From the IMG/VR virus record IMGVR_UViG_3300043331_000537, positions 1 through 31,868 of that record: a stretch of DNA of 31,868 nt. The stretch is one strand, 5' to 3'. The notes beneath the pieces were generated by a model. The model was not told where the DNA came from. It ran no database searches and saw nothing but the letters and a program-made list of their open reading frames with translations. This document shows, piece after piece, positions 20,973-28,340 of this stretch. This DNA is from a virus. The position numbers were made by a program, and so were the translations under genes. How positions within the stretch are numbered: the first letter of the stretch is position 1; each line of letters starts with the position of its first letter.

Positions 20973-21671
20973 CTACGCCAGCCGCGCCGGGACGGTCGTG
21001 AGCCGCAGCACCGCGACGGCCTGCGGGTCGCCGTCGAGCGCGAACGTCGAGCGCTTGAACGACTGGACCCACGCGGAGAAGCTGATGCCGTTGGTCGTGT
21101 CCGGCAGCACGATCCGGTAGCTGCGTACGGTGCCGGCGATCACGTCGTCCTCGAGCTGCTCCTGGCCCGCATTGCCCACGACGAACTGGAACGTGACGGT
21201 CACCGATCCGGGATCGGGCAGCTTGCCCGACTTCGTCGCGCGCACGCTCGACGTCAGGTGCACGTCGGGGATCTCGACGACGGAGACCTCGGGCGGGTCG
21301 ATGTCGATGACGTTGGCGATGGCCGCGAACGTCTCGGAGCCGAGCGAGGTCACCGTGATCGTGAACGAGTCGCCGGCGACGAAGTCGGTGCTGCCGTCGG
21401 CCAGCGTGAACGCGAGCCCGCCCTTCGAGAACGCAGCCGCCACGGTCCCGACGCCCACGAGGGACCCGTCCGGCTTCTCGAGCAGGAACGTCCCCGCGTT
21501 CGTCGCCGCCGCGATGATCTGGAGCGTGTAGGCGCCCAGCACCGCGCCGGCGCTGACGGTGATCGCGCCCATCGTCCCGTTGCCGGTGTTGCCGCCAGCC
21601 GCGGCGGCCGAGGCCGCGCCGGGCCCGCTGCCACCGTCGCCGACCTGGAGCGTGGTGCCGTTCGTGATCAT
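20973..21671 (-). CDS. Major tail tube protein with an inserted extra domain (232 aa)
   Basis: ATG 21671 follows GAGGAG. The tube signature is split. ITNGTTLQVGDGG at the N-terminus normally runs straight into ETFAAIANVIDIDPPEVSVV, with VTFQFVVGNAGQEQLEDDVI and RSYRIVLPDTTNGISFSAWV following. Here residues ~17-110 are inserted between them (GGNTGNGTMGAITVSAGAVL, then LADGSTDFVAGDSFTITVTS). The insert resembles a small beta module often attached to phage head decoration proteins. It probably forms the tube of the tail, with the insert exposed on its outside. Confidence 0.85.
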   Translation of the reverse strand: MITNGTTLQVGDGGSGPGAASAAAAGGNTGNGTMGAITVSAGAVLGAYTLQIIAAATNAGTFLLEKPDGSLVGVGTVAAAFSKGGLAFTLADGSTDFVAGDSFTITVTSLGSETFAAIANVIDIDPPEVSVVEIPDVHLTSSVRATKSGKLPDPGSVTVTFQFVVGNAGQEQLEDDVIAGTVRSYRIVLPDTTNGISFSAWVQSFKRSTFALDGDPQAVAVLRLTTVPARLA

Positions 21672-21684
21672 GCGCCGTGTCTCC

Positions 21685-22026
21685 TCATGCCGGCCACGCC
21701 TCGATGCGATGCACGCCGGTCTGTAGCTGCGGGGTTTCGACGATCACGCGCGCCGCGATCAGATGTGTCTCGACGCGCCGCTCCACCTCGATGACGTCCT
21801 CCACCGCGAGCGCCTGCCCCCCGTAGAGCACGCGCACGGCCGGCGCGAGATCGGCCTTGGCGCGCAGATCGCTGCGGTCGCGGATGCGGATGCGGTAGCG
21901 ACCGTCGCCGAGTGCTTGGACGTCGGCCCACACGGTCGTGGCGGTCGGAAAGTTGGCGAAGGCGCCGGTGTCGTCATCGAGCCGCTGGAGCGTGATGCGG
22001 TCGCGGAGGTCGCCGGCGCGGATCAT
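21685..22026 (-). CDS. Head closure / head-tail adaptor (113 aa)
   Basis: ATG 22026 couples to the connector stop by ATGA. It begins MIRAGDLRDRITLQRLDDDT, then VWADVQALGDGRYRIRIRDR, with VRVLYGGQALAVEDVIEVER. This is the Phage_H_T_join (SPP1 gp16-like) family, which seals the connector after DNA packaging. Its length is usual (about 110). Confidence 0.85.
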   Translation of the reverse strand: MIRAGDLRDRITLQRLDDDTGAFANFPTATTVWADVQALGDGRYRIRIRDRSDLRAKADLAPAVRVLYGGQALAVEDVIEVERRVETHLIAARVIVETPQLQTGVHRIEAWPA

Positions 22027-22634
22027 GTCGTCCAGCTCCATGTCCGGTAGTTCGCGAGCAGATGATCCACGTGCATCGGCATCGCCACCGGCGAGCCCAC
22101 CCCGCCCGTCAGGATGACCGGCTCGCGGTTGGCGTAGAGGTGCGCCACGAGTGCCTGGATCGCCCAGCGGATCGGAGGCGGCACCGTCGCCGGGCTCGTG
22201 CCGAAGCCGGCCGTGAAGCGGACGGTCACCGCGTTCACGACGTCGCGCGTGGACGGCCAGGAAACCCCGTAGGCCGGGAGGATCCGGCCCGGCGTCGGCG
22301 GCTCTGACCTCGTCGCGTCGACCGTGTACTGATCCGTCGCCCACGTCTGCGTGTCGCCGTCGGCATCGAGGTAGGTGATGCTGAGGACCGCTTGCAGCGG
22401 CGGCAGGGGCACGCGCAGCGCCGTCGTGGAGGCGTCGGGGAACCGATCGAGGCGCCAGTCCCACGTCTGCGTGACGAGCGCGAGCCCGTAGGCCGATTCG
22501 ATGTGCTGGCGCGCCGCCGCCACCAGCAGCGCGAGGATCGTGTCGTCCGCCGTCCCGTCCTGCCGCACGTACGCGCGCGCCTCCTCGACGGTGACGAGCT
22601 CATGCGGCGGCGAGACGAGGGTGAGCGAGGTCAT
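22023..22634 (-). CDS. Head-tail connector, gp6-like (203 aa)
   Basis: ATG 22634 lies one base after the preceding stop. VTVEEARAYVRQDGTADDTI, then LALLVAAARQHIESAYGLAL, with TWDWRLDRFPD and RFTAGFGTSPATVPPPIRWA, form the pattern of gp6-like/phiE125 gp8-type connectors, which extend the portal. A small C-terminal extension follows (HVDHLLANYRTWSW). Confidence 0.85.
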   Translation of the reverse strand: MTSLTLVSPPHELVTVEEARAYVRQDGTADDTILALLVAAARQHIESAYGLALVTQTWDWRLDRFPDASTTALRVPLPPLQAVLSITYLDADGDTQTWATDQYTVDATRSEPPTPGRILPAYGVSWPSTRDVVNAVTVRFTAGFGTSPATVPPPIRWAIQALVAHLYANREPVILTGGVGSPVAMPMHVDHLLANYRTWSWTT

Positions 22635-22635
22635 G

Positions 22636-23004
22636 TCAGCCCACGACCACGTGAAACGCGCCGGTTTTTGTGTCGCCGCCGGAGGCGATCACGATCTTGA
22701 CGCGATCCTGCACCGCCACGACGTAGTCGGTGACGGCGGTGCCGCCGGCGGCGTAGAGCAGAGCGGCCCCGGCGGTCGAATGCGTCGCCTGCCTCGGCGC
22801 GACCGTCGCCGAGGCGTTGACGTTGTCCTGATCCCACACGACTTCGCCCGTCGCCTCGAGCGTGACATCCACGTCCACGCCATCGGCGAAGTCGGTCTTC
22901 ACGTAGCGCACGGTCAGAATCCGCCCGGTGACGACGGGCGTGTAGCCCGTCGCCGCGCCATCCCCGTCGGTCGTCAGCGTGACGGTGTACTGCTCGGCGT
23001 ACAC
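22636..23004 (-). CDS. Phage structural protein of 122 aa, unknown
   Basis: GTG 23004 lies 3 bases after the stop of the preceding gene. It is all-beta: YTVTLTTDGDGAATGYTPVV, then GRILTVRYVKTDFADGVDVD, with RVKIVIASGGDTKTGAFHVV. It corresponds to a common phage protein type found between the capsid and connector genes. It is probably a head-decorating or minor head protein, but this is unproven. Confidence 0.75.
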   Translation of the reverse strand: MYAEQYTVTLTTDGDGAATGYTPVVTGRILTVRYVKTDFADGVDVDVTLEATGEVVWDQDNVNASATVAPRQATHSTAGAALLYAAGGTAVTDYVVAVQDRVKIVIASGGDTKTGAFHVVVG

Positions 23005-23007
23005 GGC

Positions 23008-23502
23008 CTAGGCCGCCTCGGTGGCGTAGAGCAGCACGACGTCGAAGTGCGTTGCCGTGGTCACGGCCGATCCGGTTTTGCCGATCGTGATGGCCGTGTT
23101 CGCGTCGTTCAGCGTGAACGAGGCGCCGGCGGCGAGGATCGTGCCGCCCGTGCCGTTGGCGCGGATCATCGTGTTCTGCGTGAGGTTCGCTTGCGCGAAC
23201 GCCACCAGCTTGGCCGCGCTCGACTGCGTGCCGAGGATGTCGACGGTCGTGACCGCGCCCGCCGCGCCGCCGATCGCCGTGATGTGGCAGTCGATCATCC
23301 GGTGCTTGTAGCCCGCGATGGCCGGGACGAGCGTGTACCCGGCATTCACGTCCGCGATGGCGACGCGCGCGCGGAGGTTCTGCGTCAGCGGCGCCAGCAG
23401 CGCCGCGCCCGACTCGGCCGTGACCTTGCCGCCGCTGGCGATGACGAGCTCGTTGCCGCCCTGCTTGCGATAGACGAGCGGCTCGTACGTCGCGTCAGGC
23501 AT
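23008..23502 (-). CDS. Head-associated structural protein of 164 aa
   Basis: ATG 23502 follows AAGGGGG. It is predicted all-beta: NELVIASGGKVTAESGAALL, then HRMIDCHITAIGGAAGAVTT, with TILAAGASFTLNDANTAITI. Location just after the major capsid suggests a decoration or head fibre protein. Family not named. Confidence 0.75.
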   Translation of the reverse strand: MPDATYEPLVYRKQGGNELVIASGGKVTAESGAALLAPLTQNLRARVAIADVNAGYTLVPAIAGYKHRMIDCHITAIGGAAGAVTTVDILGTQSSAAKLVAFAQANLTQNTMIRANGTGGTILAAGASFTLNDANTAITIGKTGSAVTTATHFDVVLLYATEAA

Positions 23503-23599
23503 CGTCGTGTCCCCCTTGGTTGCCCCCGAGCGGCCCGGCCTGGTCCGAGCCGCTCGGAGTAGTCACGTGGACGCGGGGTGACCGCGTGGGATCGTTGCG

Positions 23600-24043
23600 T
23601 TACGCTTCGGCCGCGCCCGTGAGGGTCGTCGACTTCAGCACGGTGGCGCCCGCCGTGACGGGCGCCTTGCGGCCCTTGTACTTGATCGCGACGATGCCGA
23701 GGATGACGGCGTTCGCCGCCGCCGGGGTGATGTTGCACTGGAGGTAACGCTCTTGCGGTCGGAAGACGTCGACGACGATGCACGACTGCGACAGGAGCGC
23801 GTCGGCGGCCGTGGCGGTGTAGGCGGTCGTGGTCGCGAGACGCGCCATGCCGCTGGTCTGGTTCGCGGTGTTCTGTTCCACGAACACGTCGAGCGTGCCG
23901 TTCTCGAGCAGCGTGCCGAGGCCGGCGACGAAGACGACGCCTTCCCAGCCCGACATGTCGAGGATCGAACTCGTGCGCTTCGTCGTGCCCGCCGCGAAGT
24001 AGCCGAGCACCTGGCTGACGTCGAGCTCTTCGAGCATGCCCAT
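23600..24043 (-). CDS. Probable head decoration-like protein of 147 aa
   Basis: ATG 24043 has GGAAGGAG at ideal distance. It begins MGMLEELDVSQVLGYFAAGT, then SSILDMSGWEGVVFVAGLGT, and ends YLQCNITPAAANAVILGIVA, then IKYKGRKAPV. It is the first gene after the capsid gene, where decoration or auxiliary capsid proteins are common. The tail of the sequence is typical of a recurrent but uncharacterised phage family. Confidence 0.75.
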   Translation of the reverse strand: MGMLEELDVSQVLGYFAAGTTKRTSSILDMSGWEGVVFVAGLGTLLENGTLDVFVEQNTANQTSGMARLATTTAYTATAADALLSQSCIVVDVFRPQERYLQCNITPAAANAVILGIVAIKYKGRKAPVTAGATVLKSTTLTGAAEA

Positions 24044-24071
24044 CAGGGGATCTCCTTCCTCTCTCTCTCGA

Positions 24072-25316
24072 TCAGGCCAGCTTGACGCGGACGAACGCCT
24101 CGGCGAGCACCGGCGCGCCGTCGACCTCGGCGCGACCGATGAACCCCGTCTGGTTCGTCGCGGCGTAGAGCTCGACGAGCCGCTGGACGGTGAGCGTGAG
24201 CGCGTCGACGATCCAGTACTTCGACAGGTCACCAATCAGGCCGACGTAGAGCCCGGTGGTGAACGTGGCCGGCGCGTACTCGCTGACCGAGTACGGCACA
24301 TCGAGGATCGTGTCGGGCGTGCCGCCGGCGAGGCCGGGCGCCCACAGGTACTGGCCGTTGCCGTCCTTGAGCTTGCGCACGTTCTTGACGGCGGTCGTGG
24401 AGAAGATCCAGCGCGCACGCGGCCAGTAGGCAGCCTTGAGCGTGTACTTCGCCTCGATCAGCCCGTCGGCCGTGATCGCGGTGGCGGTGTTCCCCGTCGA
24501 GACGTCGCGCGACGTCGGGACGCCGTCTGCCGAGGCCGTGAACAGGCCGAGCGGCTGCTGGTTGCCGGAGCCGGTCAGGAACGTCTTCTCCTCGGTCACC
24601 GCGAACTTGTACGCGAGGCGGTCGCGCACGAGCGCCTCCGGTCCGATCGCGGAGGCGCGCAGCAGCTTGTTGCTCGCCTTCACCTGCTTGGCGAGCGGGT
24701 GCGGCTTCAGCTCGCGCTTGCCGAACGCCATCGTCGTGTCGAGCGAGCCCGTCGCCAGCTCGGAGGTCCAGTCGGCGTCGGCCGGATCCGCGTCGAGCGT
24801 GGGGACGCCCATCGCCTCGGCCGAGGTGACCGTGTACTTCGTCGCGAACTGACGGATGAAGACGAGGTCGTCGACCGCCTTGATGAGCGTCGCGTTGAAC
24901 TCCTCCGGGGCCACGAGGGCGCCGCCCTTCGCGAGAATGTCCATCTGCAGGTTGCGTTGCTCGGCGATGGGCATGGTGAGGATCGCCGCCGGGCCGTCGA
25001 GCAAGTAGTTGCGGAACGCGGCCTGGTACGCCGGGGTCGCGCGCGGGTTCGCGATCGGCGCGCCGCCGCGATGCTCGTCGCCGGGCATGGGGCGCAGCGG
25101 CTCGGAGGTCGGACGGTTGAGATCGAGCCGGATGGCCTCCATCCGCTCGTCGCGGATGATCCGCTTGCCGAGCGCATCCTGCTCGGCGTCGATCCGGTCG
25201 AACTCCTGGCCTTCCTCGGCCGTGAGGTCGCGGTTCTCGAGCGTCGCGCGCTCTTGCAGCTTCCGCATCTGCTCGACGAGCGCGCCGCGCTGCTGACGCA
25301 TCTCCACCAGGGTCAT
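24072..25316 (-). CDS. Major capsid protein, HK97 fold (414 aa)
   Basis: ATG 25316 follows TAGGAG. Residues 1-~70 form a charged coiled coil (RQQRGALVEQMRKLQERATL), the delta/scaffold region removed by the protease. The mature part begins around residue 100. It contains LAKGGALVAPEEFNATLIKA, then WTSELATGSLDTTMAFGKRE, with FLTGSGNQQPLGLFT and RARWIFSTTAVKNVRKLKDG, the standard HK97-type layout. The GSGNQQPLG loop is characteristic. It has its own promoter and structured leader. Confidence 0.95.
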   Translation of the reverse strand: MTLVEMRQQRGALVEQMRKLQERATLENRDLTAEEGQEFDRIDAEQDALGKRIIRDERMEAIRLDLNRPTSEPLRPMPGDEHRGGAPIANPRATPAYQAAFRNYLLDGPAAILTMPIAEQRNLQMDILAKGGALVAPEEFNATLIKAVDDLVFIRQFATKYTVTSAEAMGVPTLDADPADADWTSELATGSLDTTMAFGKRELKPHPLAKQVKASNKLLRASAIGPEALVRDRLAYKFAVTEEKTFLTGSGNQQPLGLFTASADGVPTSRDVSTGNTATAITADGLIEAKYTLKAAYWPRARWIFSTTAVKNVRKLKDGNGQYLWAPGLAGGTPDTILDVPYSVSEYAPATFTTGLYVGLIGDLSKYWIVDALTLTVQRLVELYAATNQTGFIGRAEVDGAPVLAEAFVRVKLA

Positions 25317-25385
25317 CGGGGGCTCCTATTCCGGTGACCCGGTGTCGCGCGCGAGGAATCAGCCCGTGGAACGCGGAGAAACGAA

Positions 25386-25449
25386 AGGCGCGTGCCGAGG
25401 TCACCACGGGGGTCTTTGGAAGATCCGTGGAACCTACAGGCACGCGCCT
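25386..25449 (-). other. Nested inverted repeat in the capsid gene leader
   Basis: AGGCGCGTGCC (25386-25396) pairs perfectly with GGCACGCGCCT (25439-25449). Inside, CCACGG (25404-25409) pairs with CCGTGG (25425-25430), and GGT with ACC (25399-25401 with 25432-25434). This gives a long stem with a bulge in the 5' leader of the capsid message. It may stabilise the message, attenuate transcription or bind a protein. Confidence 0.6.
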
Positions 25450-25537
25450 CGATGGAGTCGCGTGGCTCTGTGTCGCTCGCAGCCCGTCGTGGCCATCGGG
25501 CCCGACCTGGCGGCTGGAACCGTCTGCGATCGGGGTT

Positions 25538-25567
25538 ACGCTACCGCGCGCGGATTCGGGATGTCAA
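25538..25567 (-). promoter_or_regulatory. Promoter for the capsid gene
   Basis: On the minus strand, TTGACA (25562-25567) is an exact -35, followed by an 18-bp spacer and TAGCGT (25538-25543). It overlaps the stop of the upstream gene. Predicted start is near 25531, giving a leader of ~215 bases with the nested inverted repeat. The rest of the 247-bp gap has no gene that I can see. Confidence 0.6.
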
Positions 25568-25776
25568 GATTCTCGCGTCTCGGGTTGGTGACCGGACCCC
25601 GCGCCCGGCCACTTCTCGGGCGGCGCCTCGGGCTCGGGGATGCGCGCGCCGACGGCGTCGAGCGCGCCGTCATCGTAGACGCCATGCGGGGTCAGCCAGC
25701 CGGCCGCGGTCCATTCCGCGACGAGCCAGCGGCCGTCCTGCTTGACCCAGTAGAACCCGCCCGGCCGGGAGGTCAT
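25564..25776 (-). CDS. Small protein of 70 aa, unknown
   Basis: ATG 25776 couples to the previous stop by ATGA. The product starts MTSRPGGFYWVKQDGRWLVA, then EWTAAGWLTPHGVYDDGALD. It resembles small phage proteins built as Y-V-x(4)-W-x-V-A-x-W...D-x-I-G. Probably one compact beta domain. It lies between the protease and capsid genes. Function unknown. Confidence 0.65.
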   Translation of the reverse strand: MTSRPGGFYWVKQDGRWLVAEWTAAGWLTPHGVYDDGALDAVGARIPEPEAPPEKWPGAGSGHQPETRES

Positions 25777-25979
25777 CGCCGGACCGGTCGCTTCCCTGAT
25801 GGCGGTGGAGGAATCGGCGGCATCGGTGGCAGCGGCCTGTACAGGAACGGATAGGACGAGCCGTATCGCGGTTGCTGGCGGCGCTGATGGCGAACACGGA
25901 ACCGCCGGATGGCCTCGGCGCCGATGACGCCGGAAAGGACGCCGACGACGAGCGCGAGCCACTCGATCATCCCATTCAT
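25773..25979 (-). CDS. Small single-span membrane protein of 68 aa
   Basis: ATG 25979 couples to the protease stop by ATGA. Residues 4-22 are hydrophobic (MIEWLALVVGVLSGVIGAEA) and form one membrane helix. A basic stretch follows (RRFRVRHQRRQQPR), then a Pro-rich tail. Function unknown. Confidence 0.65.
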   Translation of the reverse strand: MNGMIEWLALVVGVLSGVIGAEAIRRFRVRHQRRQQPRYGSSYPFLYRPLPPMPPIPPPPSGKRPVRR

Positions 25980-26557
25980 CGCCGCGCGATCGCCGCCTCG
26001 GCCGCCGCCAGCCGCCGGCGCCGCGCCTCCGCGATCTTCCACGCCTGCCGTTCCTGACCGAACGCGCGCACGGCGACGTCCGTCTTCAGGTACGCGGGAT
26101 AGACGACCGGGGACACGTCGATGAGGTCGACGCTCACCAGCTCGCGCAGCGGCGGGTCCGCGCCCATGACCCAGCGGTCGCCGCCGAGGGGCGTGAAGAA
26201 CGCGAACGACATGCCGTCGATGTTGCCGGCGCGCACGTCCTTGACGATGTCGACGCCCGCCTGCGTGTCAATCGGCGTGATCTCCACGCGGAGGCCGCGC
26301 TCATCCTCGGCGACCTTGAGCGAGCCGTTCGTCGTGCGGCCGATGATCCGGTTGCGGTCGTGGTTCACGAGCGCGCGGATGTCCGGCTTCGCCGCGAGCG
26401 TCCGCGAGAACGCGCCCGGTCGGATGATCTCGACGAAGCCGCCCAGGTCCTGGCTCCGCGAGTTGAAGACGGCGGCGTAGCCGATCAGCCGTGGCGGCTG
26501 GCCCGCCTCCGCGCGCAGCTCGATCCCTTCGACCGCTCGCACTTCCATCTCGGGCAT
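25976..26557 (-). CDS. HK97-family prohead protease (193 aa)
   Basis: ATG 26557 follows AAAGGAT. It begins VEGIELRAEAGQPPRLIGYA, then AVFNSRSQDLGGFVEIIRPG AF in the usual way for Peptidase_S78. His66 (ALVNHDRNRIIGRT) and Ser117 (GMSFAF) fit the catalytic pair. It cuts the N-terminus of the capsid protein during maturation. Gene order portal-protease-capsid is classical. Confidence 0.93.
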   Translation of the reverse strand: MPEMEVRAVEGIELRAEAGQPPRLIGYAAVFNSRSQDLGGFVEIIRPGAFSRTLAAKPDIRALVNHDRNRIIGRTTNGSLKVAEDERGLRVEITPIDTQAGVDIVKDVRAGNIDGMSFAFFTPLGGDRWVMGADPPLRELVSVDLIDVSPVVYPAYLKTDVAVRAFGQERQAWKIAEARRRRLAAAEAAIARR

Positions 26558-26562
26558 GTCGT

Positions 26563-28188
26563 CTATCCTTTCCCGCGGCCGAGGGCCAGCGCGATCAGGG
26601 CCTGCTCCGCGTCGCCGTTCCACGACTCGAGCGCGCCGACGCCGTCGGCGAGCAGGCGCGCGCGATGGTCTGCCGTGTACGTGCGCGCGGCGTCGAGCGA
26701 GACGTGTAGCAGCTCAGCGATGTACGCCGCATGCCGCGCGTAGAACTGATCGACGGCCGTGCGCCATGCCTCGGCATCCGCGGCCTCGCGCTCGGCGAGC
26801 TTGCGCACCGTCTCGACTTCGCGGCGCACGACGCGGGCGGCGTTGTCGCGCGAGAGCAGGCCGCCAAGCTCGATCATGCGCCGCACGTCATCCGGCATCT
26901 CGTCGGGGGTCATCGGCTGCACCGGCGGCGGCTCGGGCGCGGACGGTGGCGGCTTCGGCGGCGTGTCGAGCGGCATCAGATTCGCCTGAATCCACAGCTT
27001 GTCCGCGTTCGGATCAGCACTCGGGTTGCGGCCTTCCAGCCGGCGCCACTCGTTCGGCGTGATCGTCGCGTGCAGGAACTGCGTGCGGAGCGACTCGGCG
27101 CGGGCCTGCGGGTCGGCGCGCAGCAAGCTATCGATGTTGTGGCGGATGAAATGCGTCTTCCGCTCGAGCGGGGTCAACAGCGAGACCTCGAGCGCCTGAT
27201 CCCACCGCACGACCCACGGGCGCACCGTGTGCCCCTCGTACGCTTGCCAGAACTCCTTCGCGCTCGCGTAGGTCGCGGTCTTGTCGTCGTGCCCGATCAC
27301 GACGCCCGGCACGCGGAAGCCGCGCGCCATCTCACCGAGCTGATACTGCCGCGTCTGGAGGAACTGTGCCTTTTCGTTCTCGACCGAGATCTCGTGGAAC
27401 TTCATGCCCTCTTCGAGAATCGCGAGCCGGTGGCGATTGCTGAGGCCGTTGCCGTGCAGCTCCTCCCACGACTGGCGCAGATTCGCGCGCCCCTGCGGAC
27501 CAAGCCGAGCGGGATGCTCGAGCACGCCGCCGGGCGTCGCGTCGTTGCCGAAGAAGCGCGCGCCGTACTCCTCGAGGTCCTGCGTGTGGCCGATGGCGTC
27601 GCGCAAGAGCCGCACGCGATGCACGCCGAGCAGACCGTCCAGGGAGAGGCCGCGCAGATGCAGGATCTTGTACGCCGGCATCGCGATCTCGTCGACGGCC
27701 GTGGCGCCTCGGAGGCCCTGGACGTTCACGATGTAGACGAGCTGGCCCGCGCGCCGCTCGATGCGCACGCGGTCGGGGAAGATCGGCCAGATGGCGGTGA
27801 CACGGCCGTCCGTGTCGTTACGCTGGATCTCGGAGTACGCGTTGCCCCACAGCATCGCGTGCGCCTGGAGCATCTCGCGCCACGTCATCGCGGTCTGCTC
27901 GGGGTTCGGTTGCGTGTGCAGGAGGTCGAAGAGCGGATGATCCGGGTCCTCGCGCTTGCCGCCGTCGGGCAGGCGGCGGAACACATCGAGCGAGAGCGAG
28001 CCGATCGTCTCCGAGACGGCGGCCACGGCGCTAAAGACGGACGGCGCCTCGATCGCCGTGGCAGGCGTGACGGTGCGGCCCGTGGCCGTCGCCCGGCCGC
28101 CGAACATCGCGACGAGCCACGCGGCCGGGTCGGAGATCAGACTGCGCTCATACGATCGCCGCTCGAGGAGTCGGTCCACCAGCGCCAT
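26563..28188 (-). CDS. Portal protein, HK97 type (541 aa)
   Basis: ATG 28188 overlaps the preceding stop as TGATG. It contains VFSAVAAVSETIGSLSLDVF, then MTWREMLQAHAMLWGNAYSE, with KEFWQAYEGHTVRPWVVRWD and TITPNEWRRLEGRNPS. This is the Phage_portal (HK97 gp3-like) pattern. The C-terminal ~110 residues are charged and helical beyond the core. It forms the dodecameric ring at one capsid vertex. Confidence 0.93.
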   Translation of the reverse strand: MALVDRLLERRSYERSLISDPAAWLVAMFGGRATATGRTVTPATAIEAPSVFSAVAAVSETIGSLSLDVFRRLPDGGKREDPDHPLFDLLHTQPNPEQTAMTWREMLQAHAMLWGNAYSEIQRNDTDGRVTAIWPIFPDRVRIERRAGQLVYIVNVQGLRGATAVDEIAMPAYKILHLRGLSLDGLLGVHRVRLLRDAIGHTQDLEEYGARFFGNDATPGGVLEHPARLGPQGRANLRQSWEELHGNGLSNRHRLAILEEGMKFHEISVENEKAQFLQTRQYQLGEMARGFRVPGVVIGHDDKTATYASAKEFWQAYEGHTVRPWVVRWDQALEVSLLTPLERKTHFIRHNIDSLLRADPQARAESLRTQFLHATITPNEWRRLEGRNPSADPNADKLWIQANLMPLDTPPKPPPSAPEPPPVQPMTPDEMPDDVRRMIELGGLLSRDNAARVVRREVETVRKLAEREAADAEAWRTAVDQFYARHAAYIAELLHVSLDAARTYTADHRARLLADGVGALESWNGDAEQALIALALGRGKG

Positions 28189-28340
28189 CAGCGAGACCTC
28201 CCGAGGATGCCAAGCGCCATCATCGCGCACCCCATGACGATCAGCGCCGACGGCGGGTGCAGCCACCAGAGTCCCGTGCCCGTCGTCGCCAGACCGCCGA
28301 ACACGAGGGCGTCGCGGAGGACCTCGATCGCGATCTTCAT
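28188..28340 (-). CDS. Small membrane protein of 50 aa between terminase and portal
   Basis: ATG 28340 couples to the terminase stop by ATGA and ends in TGATG with portal. A helix (VLRDALVFGGLATTGTGLWW) and a second hydrophobic helix (ALIVMGCAMMALGILG) suggest two membrane spans. Small membrane proteins at this place are common in HK97-like phages. Role unknown. Confidence 0.7.
   Translation of the reverse strand: MKIAIEVLRDALVFGGLATTGTGLWWLHPPSALIVMGCAMMALGILGRSR

Noticed and set aside
24036-25337. 433-codon plus-strand frame opposite the capsid gene
   Set aside because: Shadow of the capsid coding sequence by third-position GC bias.
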